Source of the DNA: Rhizobium sp. TH2
GTDB taxonomy: Bacteria; Pseudomonadota; Alphaproteobacteria; Rhizobiales; Rhizobiaceae
NCBI RefSeq assembly: GCF_024707525.1
Contig: NZ_CP062231.1
Span: 2,542,001 to 2,606,000, forward strand
Direction of reading: 5' to 3'
DNA length: 64,000 nt
Position numbers and translations under genes: made by a program. The notes below the pieces were generated by a model that saw only the letters and a program-made list of their open reading frames with translations, was not told the origin of the DNA and searched no databases. This document shows positions 27,180-37,083 of the stretch, piece by piece; positions within the stretch are counted from its first letter, which is position 1; each line of letters opens with the position of its first letter.

Positions 27180-27884
27180 TCAGATCGTCACCGTTCCGCC
27201 GACATCGGGCACTTCCACGCGGGCTTTGGCGCCCTCCATCCCGGCAACGAACTTGTCAGGTGTCTGGTCGAGCAGGCCGAAGGTCTTGTAGTGGCAGGGA
27301 ATGACCGTCTTGAAGTTGAAGAAGCGCTGGCAGGCAAGCGCCGCCACCGCGCCGCCCATGGTGAAGCGGTCGCCGATCGGCACCAGACCGATATCCGGCT
27401 GGTGCAGTTCCTCGATCAGCGCCATGTCGCCGAAAATGTCGGTATCGCCCATATGCAGCAGCGATGGCTCGTCATCGAAATGCAGCATCAGCCCGTTGGC
27501 GCTGCCAAGCGAGTGGCTGACGCCGTCCTCGGTCAGATGCGCGGAGGAATGTAGCGCGTTGGTGAAAGTCACGCTGAAATTGCCGGTATGGATCGTGCCG
27601 CCGGTCGCGCCCGGATTGACCTTCTTGACGCCACGAAACTCCAGCCAGTCGCCGAGATCGGCATTTGCCACGACTTCGGCATCGAGTTCACCCGCCAACG
27701 CAATCGTATCGCCGACATGGTCCATGTGACCATGGGTCAGCAGGATATGGGTGACGCCCTTGGTGACGTCCTTGACATCCTCGCCCTGGAAGGCGGGATT
27801 ATGCGTGAAGAAAGGATCGATCAGGATCGTATCCTTGGCGGTCTCGATACGGAAAGCGGAATGGCCAAGCCAGCGGATCTTCAT
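27180..27884 (-). CDS. Metal-dependent hydrolase, UPF0173 (metallo-beta-lactamase fold)
   Basis: A 234-residue metallo-beta-lactamase-fold protein of the UPF0173/YtkL type. Metal ligands are seen in [12 protein letters not shown] (HxHxDH), [15 protein letters not shown] and the late PCHYKTF. It begins [11 protein letters not shown] as in the family. Cytoplasmic; substrate unknown. It is divergent from ruvX and upstream of the gat operon on the same strand, with an 85-base gap that probably contains the gat promoter. Confidence 0.92.
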   Translation of the reverse strand: MKIRWLGHSAFRIETAKDTILIDPFFTHNPAFQGEDVKDVTKGVTHILLTHGHMDHVGDTIALAGELDAEVVANADLGDWLEFRGVKKVNPGATGGTIHTGNFSVTFTNALHSSAHLTEDGVSHSLGSANGLMLHFDDEPSLLHMGDTDIFGDMALIEELHQPDIGLVPIGDRFTMGGAVAALACQRFFNFKTVIPCHYKTFGLLDQTPDKFVAGMEGAKARVEVPDVGGTVTI

Positions 27885-28005
27885 GGTAAGTCTCCCTTAT
27901 CATTGTTGGGAGCTTGATACCGAAACCGGCCAGTCGTGGCCAGACGCTCACGGGCATTTTTGCCTGCCGTATGGAATTTCCTCCCGCGCACCGCTAAGGA
28001 GAGCG

Positions 28006-28503
28006 ATGACCATCCTATCCATCGACGACCTAGCATCCACGCTCTCTCCCGGTGACCTCGTCGCCGGGCTCGACCTCGGCACGACAACGATCGGCCTGTC
28101 GCTCTCCGACAAGGGGCGGCGGTTTGCCACGCCGCGTACCGTCATCAGCCGCAAGAAGTTCACCTTGGATGCGGAAGTGCTGCTGGCTTTCGCGGCGAAG
28201 GAGGAGGTCCGCGCCTTCGTGATCGGCCTGCCGATCAACATGGATGGCAGCTCTGGCCCGCGCGCCCAGGCCACGCGCGCCTTCGTGCGCAACATGGAGG
28301 CCAAGACCGCCATCCCCTTCGTCTATTGGGACGAGCGGCTATCGACGGTGGCGGCGGAGCGGGTGCTAATCGAGATGGATGTGTCGCGCAAGAAGCGCAG
28401 CGAGCGGATCGATTCCGCCGCCGCATCCTTCATTCTTCAGGGCGCGCTGGACAGGCTTTCGTCCATAGCAAGGGCGGCGGCGTCGGACTCTGATTTCGCC
28501 TGA
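28006..28503 (+). CDS. ruvX: Putative pre-16S rRNA nuclease / Holliday junction resolvase-like protein
   Basis: YqgF family RNase H-fold nuclease, 165 residues, now linked to 5' maturation of 16S r[21 protein letters not shown] carries the first catalytic aspartate; [24 protein letters not shown] and the end motif [14 protein letters not shown] and [14 protein letters not shown] follow. ATG 28006 has TAAGGAGAG upstream. Its 3' end overlaps the convergent DUF6105 gene by 67 bases. Confidence 0.95.
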   Translation: MTILSIDDLASTLSPGDLVAGLDLGTTTIGLSLSDKGRRFATPRTVISRKKFTLDAEVLLAFAAKEEVRAFVIGLPINMDGSSGPRAQATRAFVRNMEAKTAIPFVYWDERLSTVAAERVLIEMDVSRKKRSERIDSAAASFILQGALDRLSSIARAAASDSDFA

Positions 28504-28772
28504 CGCGCCCGCCACCATTCGGCAATCGCCTTGCGGCGGCGGAATGCCAGTATGCCGGCAAGGATGAACGTATCCATGATGATGGCGCGCACGACGAGGC
28601 CGGGAATTTCCTTCGGCGGCAGGCCGAGAATGCTGCCGTAAAGCTCGAAGACGAAATCGTTCATGCGACGGCTGAGGATCAGGTAGCCGAAGTTGAGATC
28701 GTTATAGGAAAGTCCGTACCACGTGCCGAGAATGACGATCGGCATGGCCCAGAAAATCAAGATCCATTTCAT
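28437..28772 (-). CDS. DUF6105-like small membrane protein
   Basis: A 111-residue protein with an N-terminal membrane helix ([21 protein letters not shown]) and a second one ([17 protein letters not shown]), followed by a basic [14 protein letters not shown] segment; it resembles the rhizobial DUF6105 family. I chose the ATG at 28772, which has GAGGAC eight bases upstream, over the ATG at 28778, which is too close to it. Convergent with ruvX with a 67-base overlap of coding ends. Function unknown. Confidence 0.75.
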   Translation of the reverse strand: MKWILIFWAMPIVILGTWYGLSYNDLNFGYLILSRRMNDFVFELYGSILGLPPKEIPGLVVRAIIMDTFILAGILAFRRRKAIAEWWRARQAKSESDAAALAMDESLSSAP

Positions 28773-28894
28773 TCCCATGTCCTCGGCTGCTGCGGATCGA
28801 GGCCGTTTTCCCCGCCCCGATCCGCATGTCCCCCGGCCAGATCCTGCCCCGAAGGGCGATTTTTCTTATCCGCCAGAAAATAACGGAATTCCTG

Positions 28895-29056
28895 TCAAAG
28901 TCTTGTTTTTGCCCGCAGAACGGGATTGGCAATCAGTCTGTCGAAAAGCCCGAACATCGAGATAGTAAAGAGCGGTATGGCGAAATCCTTGGCGACGAGC
29001 GAGATCGCCACGGCCAATGCCGCAACAGCAATCATGCCTGTCTTTCCCGATGTCAT
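28895..29056 (-). CDS. Possible small membrane protein, 53 residues
   Basis: A short frame that reads as a compact hydrophobic protein: VAALAVAISLVAKDFAIPLFTISMFGLFDRL, then a basic tail. No good ribosome site lies before the ATG at 29056 (GAGAGG is 13 bases away). It fills part of an otherwise empty 388-base interval (28779-29166) upstream of the DUF6105 gene and downstream of the TetR gene. Otherwise the interval holds only an AACAATTGTT palindrome near 29125. Function unknown and reality uncertain. Confidence 0.35.
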   Translation of the reverse strand: MTSGKTGMIAVAALAVAISLVAKDFAIPLFTISMFGLFDRLIANPVLRAKTRL

Positions 29057-29166
29057 GGCCGACGCTGAACCTCTCTGACCGACGAGAAGCAGTGTCCCAG
29101 CTTCGCCGCGGCGGCGCAACGTTAAACAATTGTTAGGGTTAATTTCCACGGGACCAGGACGGCCGA

Positions 29167-29799
29167 TCAGGGGTAAACGCCGCGTACCAACTTGCGAACG
29201 GCCAAGGCGACGCGATCCCAGTCCTTCTCGCCAGACAGTTCAAGGCCCGCGAAACGGCCTGCCGTCGCCCCCGCCAGAACCACATGCTGTACGGCCGCCA
29301 GCAGCATCGCATTGAGCGCCAAATGATCGACGCCCCTAGGTGGCGGCATCTTGCCCCTCACCTTCTCGATCCACACTCCCAGCGCCCGCGACCGCGCTTC
29401 CGACAGCCGCCGCACTTGCGGGGAATTGTCAGACACCTCCCAGGCGATGATCCGCCGCGTCAACGGATCGTCCCTGAGTGCTTCCATGAACAGCAGCATC
29501 ACATGCTCGATGAGATCGCCATAGGTCAGCATGAAGCCGGAGCTGCCGCCAACCGGCATTTTCTCCTCCATCCAGCGCGCCAACTCGCCGCCGATCACAT
29601 CGACCAGCCCGTCCATCCCGCCATAGTAGCGGTAGATCAGCTGCTTGTCGCAGCCGGCGCGGCGGGCCACGGCGTTGACGCCGAAATTCTGGAAACCGTC
29701 CTCTGCCAGCAGCTCGGCCGCAGCCTTCAATATCCGCGCCCTGGTCGCGTCGCGATTGCGCGGCGGCGCGGCATCCACCACAATGTGTTGCGTTTGCAT
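29167..29799 (-). CDS. TetR family transcriptional regulator
   Basis: A 210-residue repressor-type regulator. The N-terminal helix-turn-helix is ATRARILKAAAELLAEDG and NFGVNAVARRAGCDKQLIYRYYGGMDGL (DNA recognition helix). The C-terminal part (about 70-210) is the ligand-binding helical domain, with RRIIAWEVSDNSPQ. The open frame continues upstream, but ATG 29799 with AGGGGACAAG before it opens the standard domain. It is divergent from the AEC transporter over 156 bases, so it may regulate that gene and itself. Ligand unknown. Confidence 0.9.
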   Translation of the reverse strand: MQTQHIVVDAAPPRNRDATRARILKAAAELLAEDGFQNFGVNAVARRAGCDKQLIYRYYGGMDGLVDVIGGELARWMEEKMPVGGSSGFMLTYGDLIEHVMLLFMEALRDDPLTRRIIAWEVSDNSPQVRRLSEARSRALGVWIEKVRGKMPPPRGVDHLALNAMLLAAVQHVVLAGATAGRFAGLELSGEKDWDRVALAVRKLVRGVYP

Positions 29800-29955
29800 T
29801 CTTGTCCCCTGGTTCCGGCGGGAACCTAGCGACCTCACCATGCGGTGACAATCGCGCGGCTCGCGTTGTCCACATGGTTTGCACCGATCAACAATGCGCT
29901 TGCAGTTGGCAGAACGGCCCACTAACAAGAGCCAACCTCCCCGCGAAGCTCTCCC

Positions 29956-30882
29956 ATGCAAATCATCTCCGAAAGCATCCTGCCGATCTTCCTCATCGTT
30001 GTCTCCGGCATCGTGCTGAAGCGGCTGCCGCTCTTCGACAAGGGTCTCTGGAACGGCCTTGAACAACTCGGCTTCTACGTCCTGTTTCCCTGCTATCTCT
30101 TTGTCACGCTAGCCACCGCCGATTATTCGGATATCGACATCCTGCCGGTGAGCGTCGTCTATCTCGGCGCGGTCCTGCTGATGGCGTCGCTGCTGATGGC
30201 TGCCTGGCCGCTGTTTCGCGCCCGCGGCGTCGGCGCGCCGCAATTCACCTCGGTGTTCCAGACGGCAACCCGCTGGAACGGCTTCGTGGCGCTGGCAATC
30301 GCCGAACGCATAGCCGACCGGCCGGGCGTGGCGATGGTGGCCTTCCTGATGGGTGCGATCATTATCCCGATCAATTTCATCAATATCGGCCTGTTGATCT
30401 GGTTCGGCGGCGGCAAGAAGGATTTTCTGACCGTCCTGTTCAAGCTGGTGACCAATCCGCTGGTGTTTTCCAGCCTGCTTGGCGTTCTCGCGGCGGCGCT
30501 GGGCATCCATATCTATGCGCCGGTCCTGAATGCGCTCGATCTGCTCGCCCGCTGCGCGCTGGGCCTCGGCCTGCTCATCGTCGGCGCCGGACTGCAAGTC
30601 TCCGATGCGCTCAAGCCACGACCGGTGACGCTCATTCCGGTCTTCCTGAAACTGCTGGCCTTTCCGGCACTCGTCGTGGTGCTGGGGCTGATCGCCGGGC
30701 TCGATCACACGACGATCCAGCTGCTCGGCCTCGCAGCCAGCGTGCCGACGGCGATGAACGGCTATCTCTTGGCCAAGCAGATGGGCGGCGACGCGCCGCT
30801 CTATGCGGCGATCTCGACGATCCAGACCGCCGCCGCCTTCATCACCATGCCGCTGGTGCTTGCGCTGATCGCATTGTTTTAA
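29956..30882 (+). CDS. AEC family transporter
   Basis: Inner-membrane carrier of the auxin efflux carrier family (308 residues, about ten hydrophobic segments). Bacterial relatives move dicarboxylates or malonate. Recognisable parts are [33 protein letters not shown] in the first half, and [23 protein letters not shown] in the second, the typical pair of broken helices. The TetR gene is divergent and the tctA gene is convergent with a 4-base overlap. Substrate not determinable. Confidence 0.9.
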   Translation: MQIISESILPIFLIVVSGIVLKRLPLFDKGLWNGLEQLGFYVLFPCYLFVTLATADYSDIDILPVSVVYLGAVLLMASLLMAAWPLFRARGVGAPQFTSVFQTATRWNGFVALAIAERIADRPGVAMVAFLMGAIIIPINFINIGLLIWFGGGKKDFLTVLFKLVTNPLVFSSLLGVLAAALGIHIYAPVLNALDLLARCALGLGLLIVGAGLQVSDALKPRPVTLIPVFLKLLAFPALVVVLGLIAGLDHTTIQLLGLAASVPTAMNGYLLAKQMGGDAPLYAAISTIQTAAAFITMPLVLALIALF

Positions 30883-32387
30883 CTCGCAGCCTCGCCGAGG
30901 CTGGAACCTGCGCCGAGCTTCTTGAGGACCCATGGAAGTGCCAGCAGCAGCACCGACAGGATCAGGAAGAAGGCCGAGAGCGGATGCGTGAGGAACACGC
31001 TCGGATCGCCCTGGCTAATCATCAGCGCCCGCCGGAAATGTTCCTCCGCCATCGGACCGAGAATGAGCCCGATGATCGCGGGCGCGATCGGAAATCCGTA
31101 TCGTCGCATGAGGAAGCCGACAATGCCGAGGATGAGCAGAATGACGAGGTCGGTCAGCGAGCGGTTCAGGCCATAGACGCCGAGCGCCGAGAACACCATG
31201 ATGCCGCCATAGAGCAACGGCGCCGGTATCGCCAGCAGCCGTACCCACAGCCCCACCAGCGGCAGGTTGAGGATCAGCAGCATCACATTGCCGATATAAA
31301 GGCTGGCGATCAGCCCCCAGACCAGCGGCCCGGAATTGGTGAAAAGCTGCGGCCCGGGCTGCAATCCATATTGCTGGAAGGCGACAAGCAGGATCGCGGC
31401 CGTCGCCGATGTCGGCAGTCCGAGCGTCAAGAGCGGCACAAGCACGCCGGCGACTGCCGCATTGTTGGCGGCCTCCGGCCCGGCCACGCCCTCGATCGCG
31501 CCCTTGCCGAATTCCTCCGGCTTTTTCGAAAGCTTCTTTTCCATGACATAGGAAAGGAATGTCGGGATTTCGGTGCCACCCGCCGGCAGCACGCCGAACG
31601 GAAAGCCGACGGCGGTGCCGCGCAGCCACGGTCGCCACGACCGGCCCCATTCCTCGCGGTTCATGAACAGCGATCCCTTGACCGCCAGCACTTCAGCCTC
31701 GCGAAGATCCTTGCGCGACGCGATATGCAGCGCCTCGCCCACGGCAAAAAGACCCACGGCGACCACGACGGTGTCGATGCGTCCGGCGAGGCTCAGCAGC
31801 CCGAATGTCAAGCGCGGCTGGCCGGTCAGGACGTCGGTGCCGACGAGACCAATCGCCAGGCCGAGGATGAGCGAGGTGACACCGCGCAGGAGCGAACTTC
31901 CAAGCAGCGCCGATGCCGCCGCGAATGCAAAGATCATCAGCCCGAAATATTCCGCCGGACCGAAGCGCAGCGCGACCTTGACGAAGACGGGCGCTAGAAA
32001 CGTCAGAAGCAGCGTGCCGATCGTGCCGGCGATGAAGGAGCCGATCGCTGCCGTTGCCAGTGCCGCCGCGCCTCGGCCCTGCCGAGCCATGACATTGCCT
32101 TCGACCGCCGTGATGATCGAGCCGGATTCTCCCGGCGTGTTGAGCAGGATCGACGTCGTCGATGAGCCGTACATGGCGCCGTAATAAAGGCCGGCGAACA
32201 TGATGAAGGCGCCGGTCGGATCGAGCTTGGCCGTAACCGGCAACAGAAGCGCGATCGTCAGCGCCGGACCGATGCCTGGCAGGATGCCGATCAGCGTGCC
32301 CAGCGTCGTGCCGATCAGGCACCACATCAGGTTGGTCGGTGTCAGCGCCGTGGCAAATCCGTCGAGGAGGAACTGGAACGCTTCCAT
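30879..32387 (-). CDS. tctA: Tripartite tricarboxylate transporter, large permease subunit
   Basis: TctA-type permease with about 11-12 membrane helices, 502 residues. It begins [28 protein letters not shown], the family signature, and contains [15 protein letters not shown] and the second repeat with [12 protein letters not shown]. With TctB and the periplasmic TctC it imports carboxylates using the proton or sodium gradient. The start overlaps the tctB stop by one base (TGATG). Confidence 0.96.
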   Translation of the reverse strand: MEAFQFLLDGFATALTPTNLMWCLIGTTLGTLIGILPGIGPALTIALLLPVTAKLDPTGAFIMFAGLYYGAMYGSSTTSILLNTPGESGSIITAVEGNVMARQGRGAAALATAAIGSFIAGTIGTLLLTFLAPVFVKVALRFGPAEYFGLMIFAFAAASALLGSSLLRGVTSLILGLAIGLVGTDVLTGQPRLTFGLLSLAGRIDTVVVAVGLFAVGEALHIASRKDLREAEVLAVKGSLFMNREEWGRSWRPWLRGTAVGFPFGVLPAGGTEIPTFLSYVMEKKLSKKPEEFGKGAIEGVAGPEAANNAAVAGVLVPLLTLGLPTSATAAILLVAFQQYGLQPGPQLFTNSGPLVWGLIASLYIGNVMLLILNLPLVGLWVRLLAIPAPLLYGGIMVFSALGVYGLNRSLTDLVILLILGIVGFLMRRYGFPIAPAIIGLILGPMAEEHFRRALMISQGDPSVFLTHPLSAFFLILSVLLLALPWVLKKLGAGSSLGEAAS

Positions 32388-32860
32388 CAGATCAGCCCCT
32401 GGAGAATGCCGGCTGGCAGTTGCAGGTTCAGCAATTTGGTGAAGGTGAAATAGGCCAGGCTGCAGACGATCAGCGCGATGATCACATCCCTGACAACCTT
32501 CCGACTGCCAAAACCGAACGCCACTGCGGTGAAGAGGACCGTCGACGCCAGGATGAATCCGAGAATCTTGATGAAAACGATTTCGAAGACGAAGCCGAGC
32601 AGAATGAAGGCGAGAGCCTTCCAGTCAGTCTCGTCCGTATCGCCAACGACCTTGTCAGGGCTGTTCCTGAGCGATTGGACGATGAAACATATCCCAACGA
32701 TCGCCAGCGCGGCGGCGGCGAAATAGGTGAAGACCTGTGGCCCGACCTTGGCGTAGTTCGGCGCGATCTTCAGTTGCGACGTGCTCCATGCGATCAGCAC
32801 CGCAAGAAGACCCAGCAACAGGCCGGCAATCACGCCGGCCAACTTCGATTCCTGCTTCAT
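32387..32860 (-). CDS. tctB: Tripartite tricarboxylate transporter, small permease subunit
   Basis: TctB-type protein of 157 residues with four hydrophobic helices (for example [16 protein letters not shown] and [16 protein letters not shown]). It lies between tctC and tctA, 12 nt after tctC, and overlaps tctA by one base, the usual arrangement. Sequence conservation in TctB is low, so the call leans on topology and position. Confidence 0.92.
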   Translation of the reverse strand: MKQESKLAGVIAGLLLGLLAVLIAWSTSQLKIAPNYAKVGPQVFTYFAAAALAIVGICFIVQSLRNSPDKVVGDTDETDWKALAFILLGFVFEIVFIKILGFILASTVLFTAVAFGFGSRKVVRDVIIALIVCSLAYFTFTKLLNLQLPAGILQGLI

Positions 32861-32872
32861 CGCCGCCCCGCC

Positions 32873-33844
32873 TTATTGAACGAGGCCGATCGCCTTCAGC
32901 ACATCCGTCGTTCGCTTGTTCTCCTCCTCGACCAGCGCTGCGAATTCGTCGCCAGCGAGATAGAGGTCCGTCCATTTCTTGTCGGCGAGGATCTTCTTCC
33001 ATTCGGCGCTGTCATGGACCTGCTTGACCAGGTCGAGCAGCCCAGCCTTGCTGGCATCATCGAGGTCGGGAGCGGCAACCACGCCGCGCCAGTTGGCGAG
33101 TTCCACATCGACGCCCTGCTCCTTGAGTGTCGGCGCATCGACGCCTTCGACCTTGGCGCCGGACGAGATGGCCAGCACCCGGAGTTCGCCTGATTTGATC
33201 TGGCCTTCCCATTCCGAAAGCGAGGAAATGCCCGCGGCAACGTGGCCGCCGAGGATTGCGGCAAGCGCTTCGCCACCGCCCGAGAAGGGAATGTAGTTGA
33301 GCTTGGTGAGATCGGCCCCGACGGCCTTGGTGATCAGGCCCGCGAGGATGTGGTCGGTACCGCCAGCGGAACCACCGCCAAACGCCACCGTGCCCGCGTC
33401 TGCCTTCAATTTCGTCGTCAGGTCGGCAAGCGTCTTGAATTCGGATGCCGCGGGCACGACCAGCACTTCGAACTCGCCGGTCAGGCGTGCGATCGGCGTG
33501 GTCTGGGCAAGTGTCGCAGCAGACTGATTGGTCAGGATCGCACCGACCATGACGAGGCCCATGACCATCAGCACCTTGCCATTGCCGCTTTCCTGCCCGG
33601 CAAGCTGTGCCAGGCCAACCGTGCCGCCGGCGCCCGCGACGTTTTCAACTGAAACCGAGCCAGCGAGATTTAGCGCGCGAACCACTTCCTCCATGGCGCG
33701 CGCCGTTTGGTCCCAGCCGCCGCCGGGCTTTGCCGGCGCGATGATTCGAAGGTCTTCAAGTGCGGCTGAAGCCGATGTCGCCCACGGCAACACTGTGGAA
33801 GCTGCAAGAGCGGCGGAGATCTTGATGAAATCGCGTCTTTTCAT
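32873..33844 (-). CDS. tctC: Tripartite tricarboxylate transporter substrate-binding protein
   Basis: Periplasmic receptor of 323 residues. The N-terminus [15 protein letters not shown] is a twin-arginine-like signal ending at SASA. The mature part shows [20 protein letters not shown], the [14 protein letters not shown] binding loop and the [13 protein letters not shown] segment typical of Bug/TctC receptors. It starts the operon tctC-tctB-tctA. No tctDE two-component genes are next to it. The ligand could be citrate or another carboxylate; not readable from sequence. Confidence 0.95.
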   Translation of the reverse strand: MKRRDFIKISAALAASTVLPWATSASAALEDLRIIAPAKPGGGWDQTARAMEEVVRALNLAGSVSVENVAGAGGTVGLAQLAGQESGNGKVLMVMGLVMVGAILTNQSAATLAQTTPIARLTGEFEVLVVPAASEFKTLADLTTKLKADAGTVAFGGGSAGGTDHILAGLITKAVGADLTKLNYIPFSGGGEALAAILGGHVAAGISSLSEWEGQIKSGELRVLAISSGAKVEGVDAPTLKEQGVDVELANWRGVVAAPDLDDASKAGLLDLVKQVHDSAEWKKILADKKWTDLYLAGDEFAALVEEENKRTTDVLKAIGLVQ

Positions 33845-33983
33845 GTTTTCCTCCCGAAAACAACGTTGGCCGTCCTTCGGCGACGGCTCACCAAGGATGA
33901 ACCCATCACCGTCCCTGCCTTGAAGGAAGCATGCAGGGCGCTGAATAACAAGCTATATTTGCTGTTGAATATCTACAAACGCG

Positions 33984-35639
33984 CTAAACGCCGGCCGCTG
34001 GGTAGAGCAGGTCGATGATGAAGCGGGCATCGAAGCGCGAATCGAGCATGCCATAGGTCGAGCGCCATCCGCCCGCCAGCCGCGTTTCCAGAAACGCGTC
34101 CGCGACACGGCCCGCGCCGAGCCGCATAAGCTCAGCTGCACCTGCCGCCAGAGCCATTTGTTCCGCCAGAAACCGGGCCGATCCTTCATCACGTTCGCAT
34201 AGCGCAGCGGCTGCACGAAGCACATCCACCATCTTGCCACCAGACGGGCCGAGATCACGCTCGAGCATGTTGAAGACCATGTCGAACTGGTCGCGGTGGC
34301 GTGTCAGCACCCGTAGCAAGTCGAGCGCCATGACATTGCCGGAGCCCTCCCAGATCGCATTGACCGGCGCCTCACGATAGTGGCGCGCCATCGGCCGCTC
34401 CTCGACATAGCCGGAGCCGCCCAAACATTCCATCGCCTCGTAGATCAGCGCCGGCGCCAGCTTGCAGACCCAGTATTTGATCACAGGCGTCATGACGCGC
34501 TGGTAGGCCCGCTCCTCCTCGTTGGCATTCGCATTGTCGAATGCCGAGGCCAGCCGGAAGACGAGCGCGCTGGCGGCGGCGGCATCGAGCGCCATGTCGG
34601 CCACGACGCGCGTCATGATCGGCTGGTCGATCAGCTCCTTGCCGAACACCGACCGGCCGCGGATATGATGCACCGCCTCGGCAAGTGCCGCGCGCATGAT
34701 GCCGGCCGAGGCAAGCGCGCAATCGAGCCGAGTCAGCGTCACCATTTCGAGGATGGTGCGGATGCCATGCTCGGGCTCGCCGAGCAGGAAACCGTAGGTA
34801 TCGGAGAATTCCACCTCGCTCGACGCATTCGAGCGGTTGCCGATCTTGTCCTTGAGCCGCTGGAATCTCAGCCCGTTGCGGCTACCGTCCTCCAAGAGGC
34901 GCGGCACGAGGAAACAGCCGATACCCTCGCGCGTCTGGGCGAGCATGACGAAGGCATCGCTCATCGGCGCCGACATGAACCATTTGTGGCCATTGAGCCG
35001 GTAGATGCCCTCGCTCACTTTGTCGGCGACGGAGCGGTTGGCGCGCACATCGGTGCCGCCCTGCTTCTCGGTCATGCCCATGCCGATCGTCACGCCGGGC
35101 TTGTCCTGGGCGGGCCGATTGTTGGAATCGTAGCGCCGCGCCGTGATCTTCGGCAGCCACCCGCGCAACAGGCCGGGATTGGACTTGATCGCCGCCACCG
35201 ATGCGGAGGTCATGGTCAGCGGGCAGAGATGGCCGCATTCGAGCTGTGCGGTCAGGAAGAAGCGTATAGCGCGCGCCTGATGCGCGATGCCCTTCTCGTC
35301 TTCCTTGTCTTCCCAGATCGACGAGGCCAACCCACTCCCCACCGAACGCCGCATCAGCGCATGCCATGCCGGATGGAAATCGACCACGTCGAGCCGCTCG
35401 CCACGCGGCCCGTGCGTCCTCAGGTGTGGGGTGTCCTGGTTGGCCATCCGCGCCAGTTCCTGCGCCTCGTGCGAGGTCACATAGCGGCCGATAAGCTCGA
35501 ATTCCTCGCGGATCGCACGCGGCATGGAGGAGGAAATATCAACCAGCAGCGGATCGGACCGATAGGCATTGATCCCCGTCCAGGGTTCCGGCTGGTTGAG
35601 TTCCTCGGGCGTCAGATCGGCGTGCGAATTCTTGTCCAT
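33984..35639 (-). CDS. aidB: AidB-like acyl-CoA dehydrogenase family protein
   Basis: FAD-dependent acyl-CoA dehydrogenase-fold protein of 551 residues, the length of E. coli AidB (541), which is induced by alkylation stress and binds DNA. Visible are LECGHLCPLTMT, GMGMTEKQGGTDVRAN (flavin region), GHKWFMSAPMSDAF, and ECLGGSGYVEERPMARHYREAPVNAIWEGSGNVM with the family catalytic-base region. It is monocistronic, with an open 138-base gap to tctC. AidB versus another long acyl-CoA dehydrogenase is judged by these motifs; whether it is part of an Ada response is not shown. Confidence 0.88.
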   Translation of the reverse strand: MDKNSHADLTPEELNQPEPWTGINAYRSDPLLVDISSSMPRAIREEFELIGRYVTSHEAQELARMANQDTPHLRTHGPRGERLDVVDFHPAWHALMRRSVGSGLASSIWEDKEDEKGIAHQARAIRFFLTAQLECGHLCPLTMTSASVAAIKSNPGLLRGWLPKITARRYDSNNRPAQDKPGVTIGMGMTEKQGGTDVRANRSVADKVSEGIYRLNGHKWFMSAPMSDAFVMLAQTREGIGCFLVPRLLEDGSRNGLRFQRLKDKIGNRSNASSEVEFSDTYGFLLGEPEHGIRTILEMVTLTRLDCALASAGIMRAALAEAVHHIRGRSVFGKELIDQPIMTRVVADMALDAAAASALVFRLASAFDNANANEEERAYQRVMTPVIKYWVCKLAPALIYEAMECLGGSGYVEERPMARHYREAPVNAIWEGSGNVMALDLLRVLTRHRDQFDMVFNMLERDLGPSGGKMVDVLRAAAALCERDEGSARFLAEQMALAAGAAELMRLGAGRVADAFLETRLAGGWRSTYGMLDSRFDARFIIDLLYPAAGV

Positions 35640-35821
35640 GAACGCTTCTTAGGCGGATTCTCGAATGATTGCATGGGGCCGCCCAAACCCACCGGCCTAA
35701 TATGTGTTGAAAACAGACGCCTTGTCCATGGCGCGCATCACGTGGGGCGCTTGCGCACGCAACCGATTGCAGTCTAGGATTGAATGTCGGCGAAAGCAGA
35801 TGCGCCTTGCCAGCGGGCGCT

Positions 35822-35846
35822 GCCGGGGAAGATTGGCTCCCCCGGC
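35822..35846 (+). promoter_or_regulatory. Stem-loop ahead of the 29-codon ORF
   Basis: GCCGGGG (35822-35828) pairs exactly with CCCCGGC (35840-35846). It lies 27 bases before the GGAGGTGA site. A weak TTGCGC/TCTAGG promoter pair (35751 and 35773, 16-base spacer) lies upstream, so the stem could be in the leader of the small gene. Confidence 0.4.
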
Positions 35847-35885
35847 TGCGGCGACAGCCTCGCTGATCGAACGGAGGTGATTGCT

Positions 35886-35975
35886 ATGGTCCGAAAACCA
35901 TTTGCTGTCACGTTTACTCTGACAAAGACCCGAACCGGCTGGCAAGTCACTGTTCGGATATCTTTTGCTAGGTAG
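35886..35975 (+). CDS. Predicted 29-residue small protein with a perfect ribosome binding site
   Basis: A frame of 29 codons that begins ATG GTC CGA and is too short for usual gene calls. GGAGGTGA (35873-35880) is a full anti-16S match, five bases before the ATG, the best ribosome site in this part of the window. The peptide alternates polar and hydrophobic residues (FAVTFTLTKTRTGWQVTV), like a two-stranded beta hairpin with a TGW turn, and is basic. All three Phe codons are TTT, and CGA, CCA, GCT, ACT, ATA, TCT and AGG occur, unlike the GC-ending codons of neighbours. It lies in a 502-base interval between aidB and pyrB. Function unknown; a leader peptide, a transferred small gene or a chance frame are all possible. 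Confidence 0.55.
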   Translation: MVRKPFAVTFTLTKTRTGWQVTVRISFAR

Positions 35976-35980
35976 ACAAC

Positions 35981-36006
35981 GGGGGATGGGCGCAAGCCCA
36001 TCTCCC
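35981..36006 (+). terminator. Strong hairpin after the 29-codon ORF, terminator-like
   Basis: GGGGGATGGGC (35981-35991) pairs with GCCCATCTCCC (35996-36006), one G-U pair, around a GCAA tetraloop. It begins five bases after the stop codon of the small ORF. No T run follows immediately (ACTCCGGG), so its ability to terminate is uncertain; it could also stabilise the 3' end. Confidence 0.5.
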
Positions 36007-36082
36007 ACTCCGGGATAATATGATTTTCCGCTCTCGCTTTCAAGTGTGCTGGGGATCAGCCGAATTTCGAACCTGCGCTCCC

Positions 36083-36110
36083 TTGCCCCTCCCGCCGCAG
36101 CGCCTTATAG
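36083..36110 (+). promoter_or_regulatory. Candidate sigma-70 promoter for pyrB
   Basis: TTGCCC (36083-36088) and TTATAG (36105-36110) are separated by 16 bases, and the expected start is about 25 bases before the pyrB ATG at 36142. If this promoter is used, the small ORF upstream is not in the pyrB message. Confidence 0.4.
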
Positions 36111-36141
36111 AGCCGTCAAATACAGGCAAGGATCCCGCGCA

Positions 36142-37083
36142 ATGGTCTTTTTTCCGCACCGCCACCTGCTTGGCATCAAGGGGCTGACGGAACAGGATAT
36201 CGTCTATCTCCTCGACAAGGCCGACGAGGCGGTGAAGATTTCCCGCCAGCGCGAAAAGAAGACCTCCACCCTGCGCGGGCTGACCCAGATCAATCTCTTC
36301 TTCGAAGCGTCCACCCGCACGCAGGCCTCCTTCGAACTGGCCGGCAAGCGCCTCGGCGCCGATGTCATGAACATGTCGGTCGGCAATTCCTCGGTGAAGA
36401 AGGGCGAGACCCTCATCGACACCGCGATGACGCTGAATGCCATGCGGCCGGATGTGCTGGTGATACGGCACTCCTCGGCCGGTGCCGCCGCCCTGCTCTC
36501 CCAGAAAGTCTCCTGCGCGGTCGTCAATGCCGGCGATGGCCAGCATGAACACCCGACCCAGGCTTTGCTCGATGCGCTCACCATCCGCCGCGCGAAGGGC
36601 AAGGTGTCGCGCATCATTGTCGCGATCTGCGGCGACGTTCTGCACTCGCGCGTTGCACGCTCGAATATCCTCCTGCTCAATGCCATGGGTGCCCGCGTCC
36701 GCGTCGTGGCCCCCGCGACGCTACTTCCATCCGGCATCGCCGACATGGGTTGTGAAGTCTTCCACGATATGAAGGAGGGCCTCAAGGACGCCGACGTCGT
36801 CATGATGCTGCGCCTGCAGCGCGAGCGCATGTCCGGCGCCTTCGTGCCATCGGTGCGCGAGTATTTCCACTATTTCGGCCTCGATGCCGAAAAACTGAAA
36901 GTGGCGCGGCCCGACGCGCTCGTCATGCATCCAGGCCCGATGAATCGCGGCGTCGAGATCGCCTCCGAGATCGCCGACGGCCCGCAGAGCGTCATCGGCG
37001 AGCAGGTGGAAATGGGGGTCGCCGTGCGTATGGCCGTCATGGAAGCACTGCTCCTCGGCCAGAACATGGGAGAGCGGACATGA
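36142..37083 (+). CDS. pyrB: Aspartate carbamoyltransferase catalytic subunit
   Basis: Condenses carbamoyl phosphate with aspartate in pyrimidine synthesis. The 313 residues carry the carbamoyl phosphate loop [26 protein letters not shown], and the late [11 protein letters not shown]. The frame is open upstream to 36046, but the usual start is the ATG at 36142 with an AAGGA site. The stop overlaps the next gene by four bases (ATGA), so PyrB and the dihydroorotase-like partner are translationally coupled. No pyrI regulatory gene is present. Confidence 0.96.
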   Translation: MVFFPHRHLLGIKGLTEQDIVYLLDKADEAVKISRQREKKTSTLRGLTQINLFFEASTRTQASFELAGKRLGADVMNMSVGNSSVKKGETLIDTAMTLNAMRPDVLVIRHSSAGAAALLSQKVSCAVVNAGDGQHEHPTQALLDALTIRRAKGKVSRIIVAICGDVLHSRVARSNILLLNAMGARVRVVAPATLLPSGIADMGCEVFHDMKEGLKDADVVMMLRLQRERMSGAFVPSVREYFHYFGLDAEKLKVARPDALVMHPGPMNRGVEIASEIADGPQSVIGEQVEMGVAVRMAVMEALLLGQNMGERT

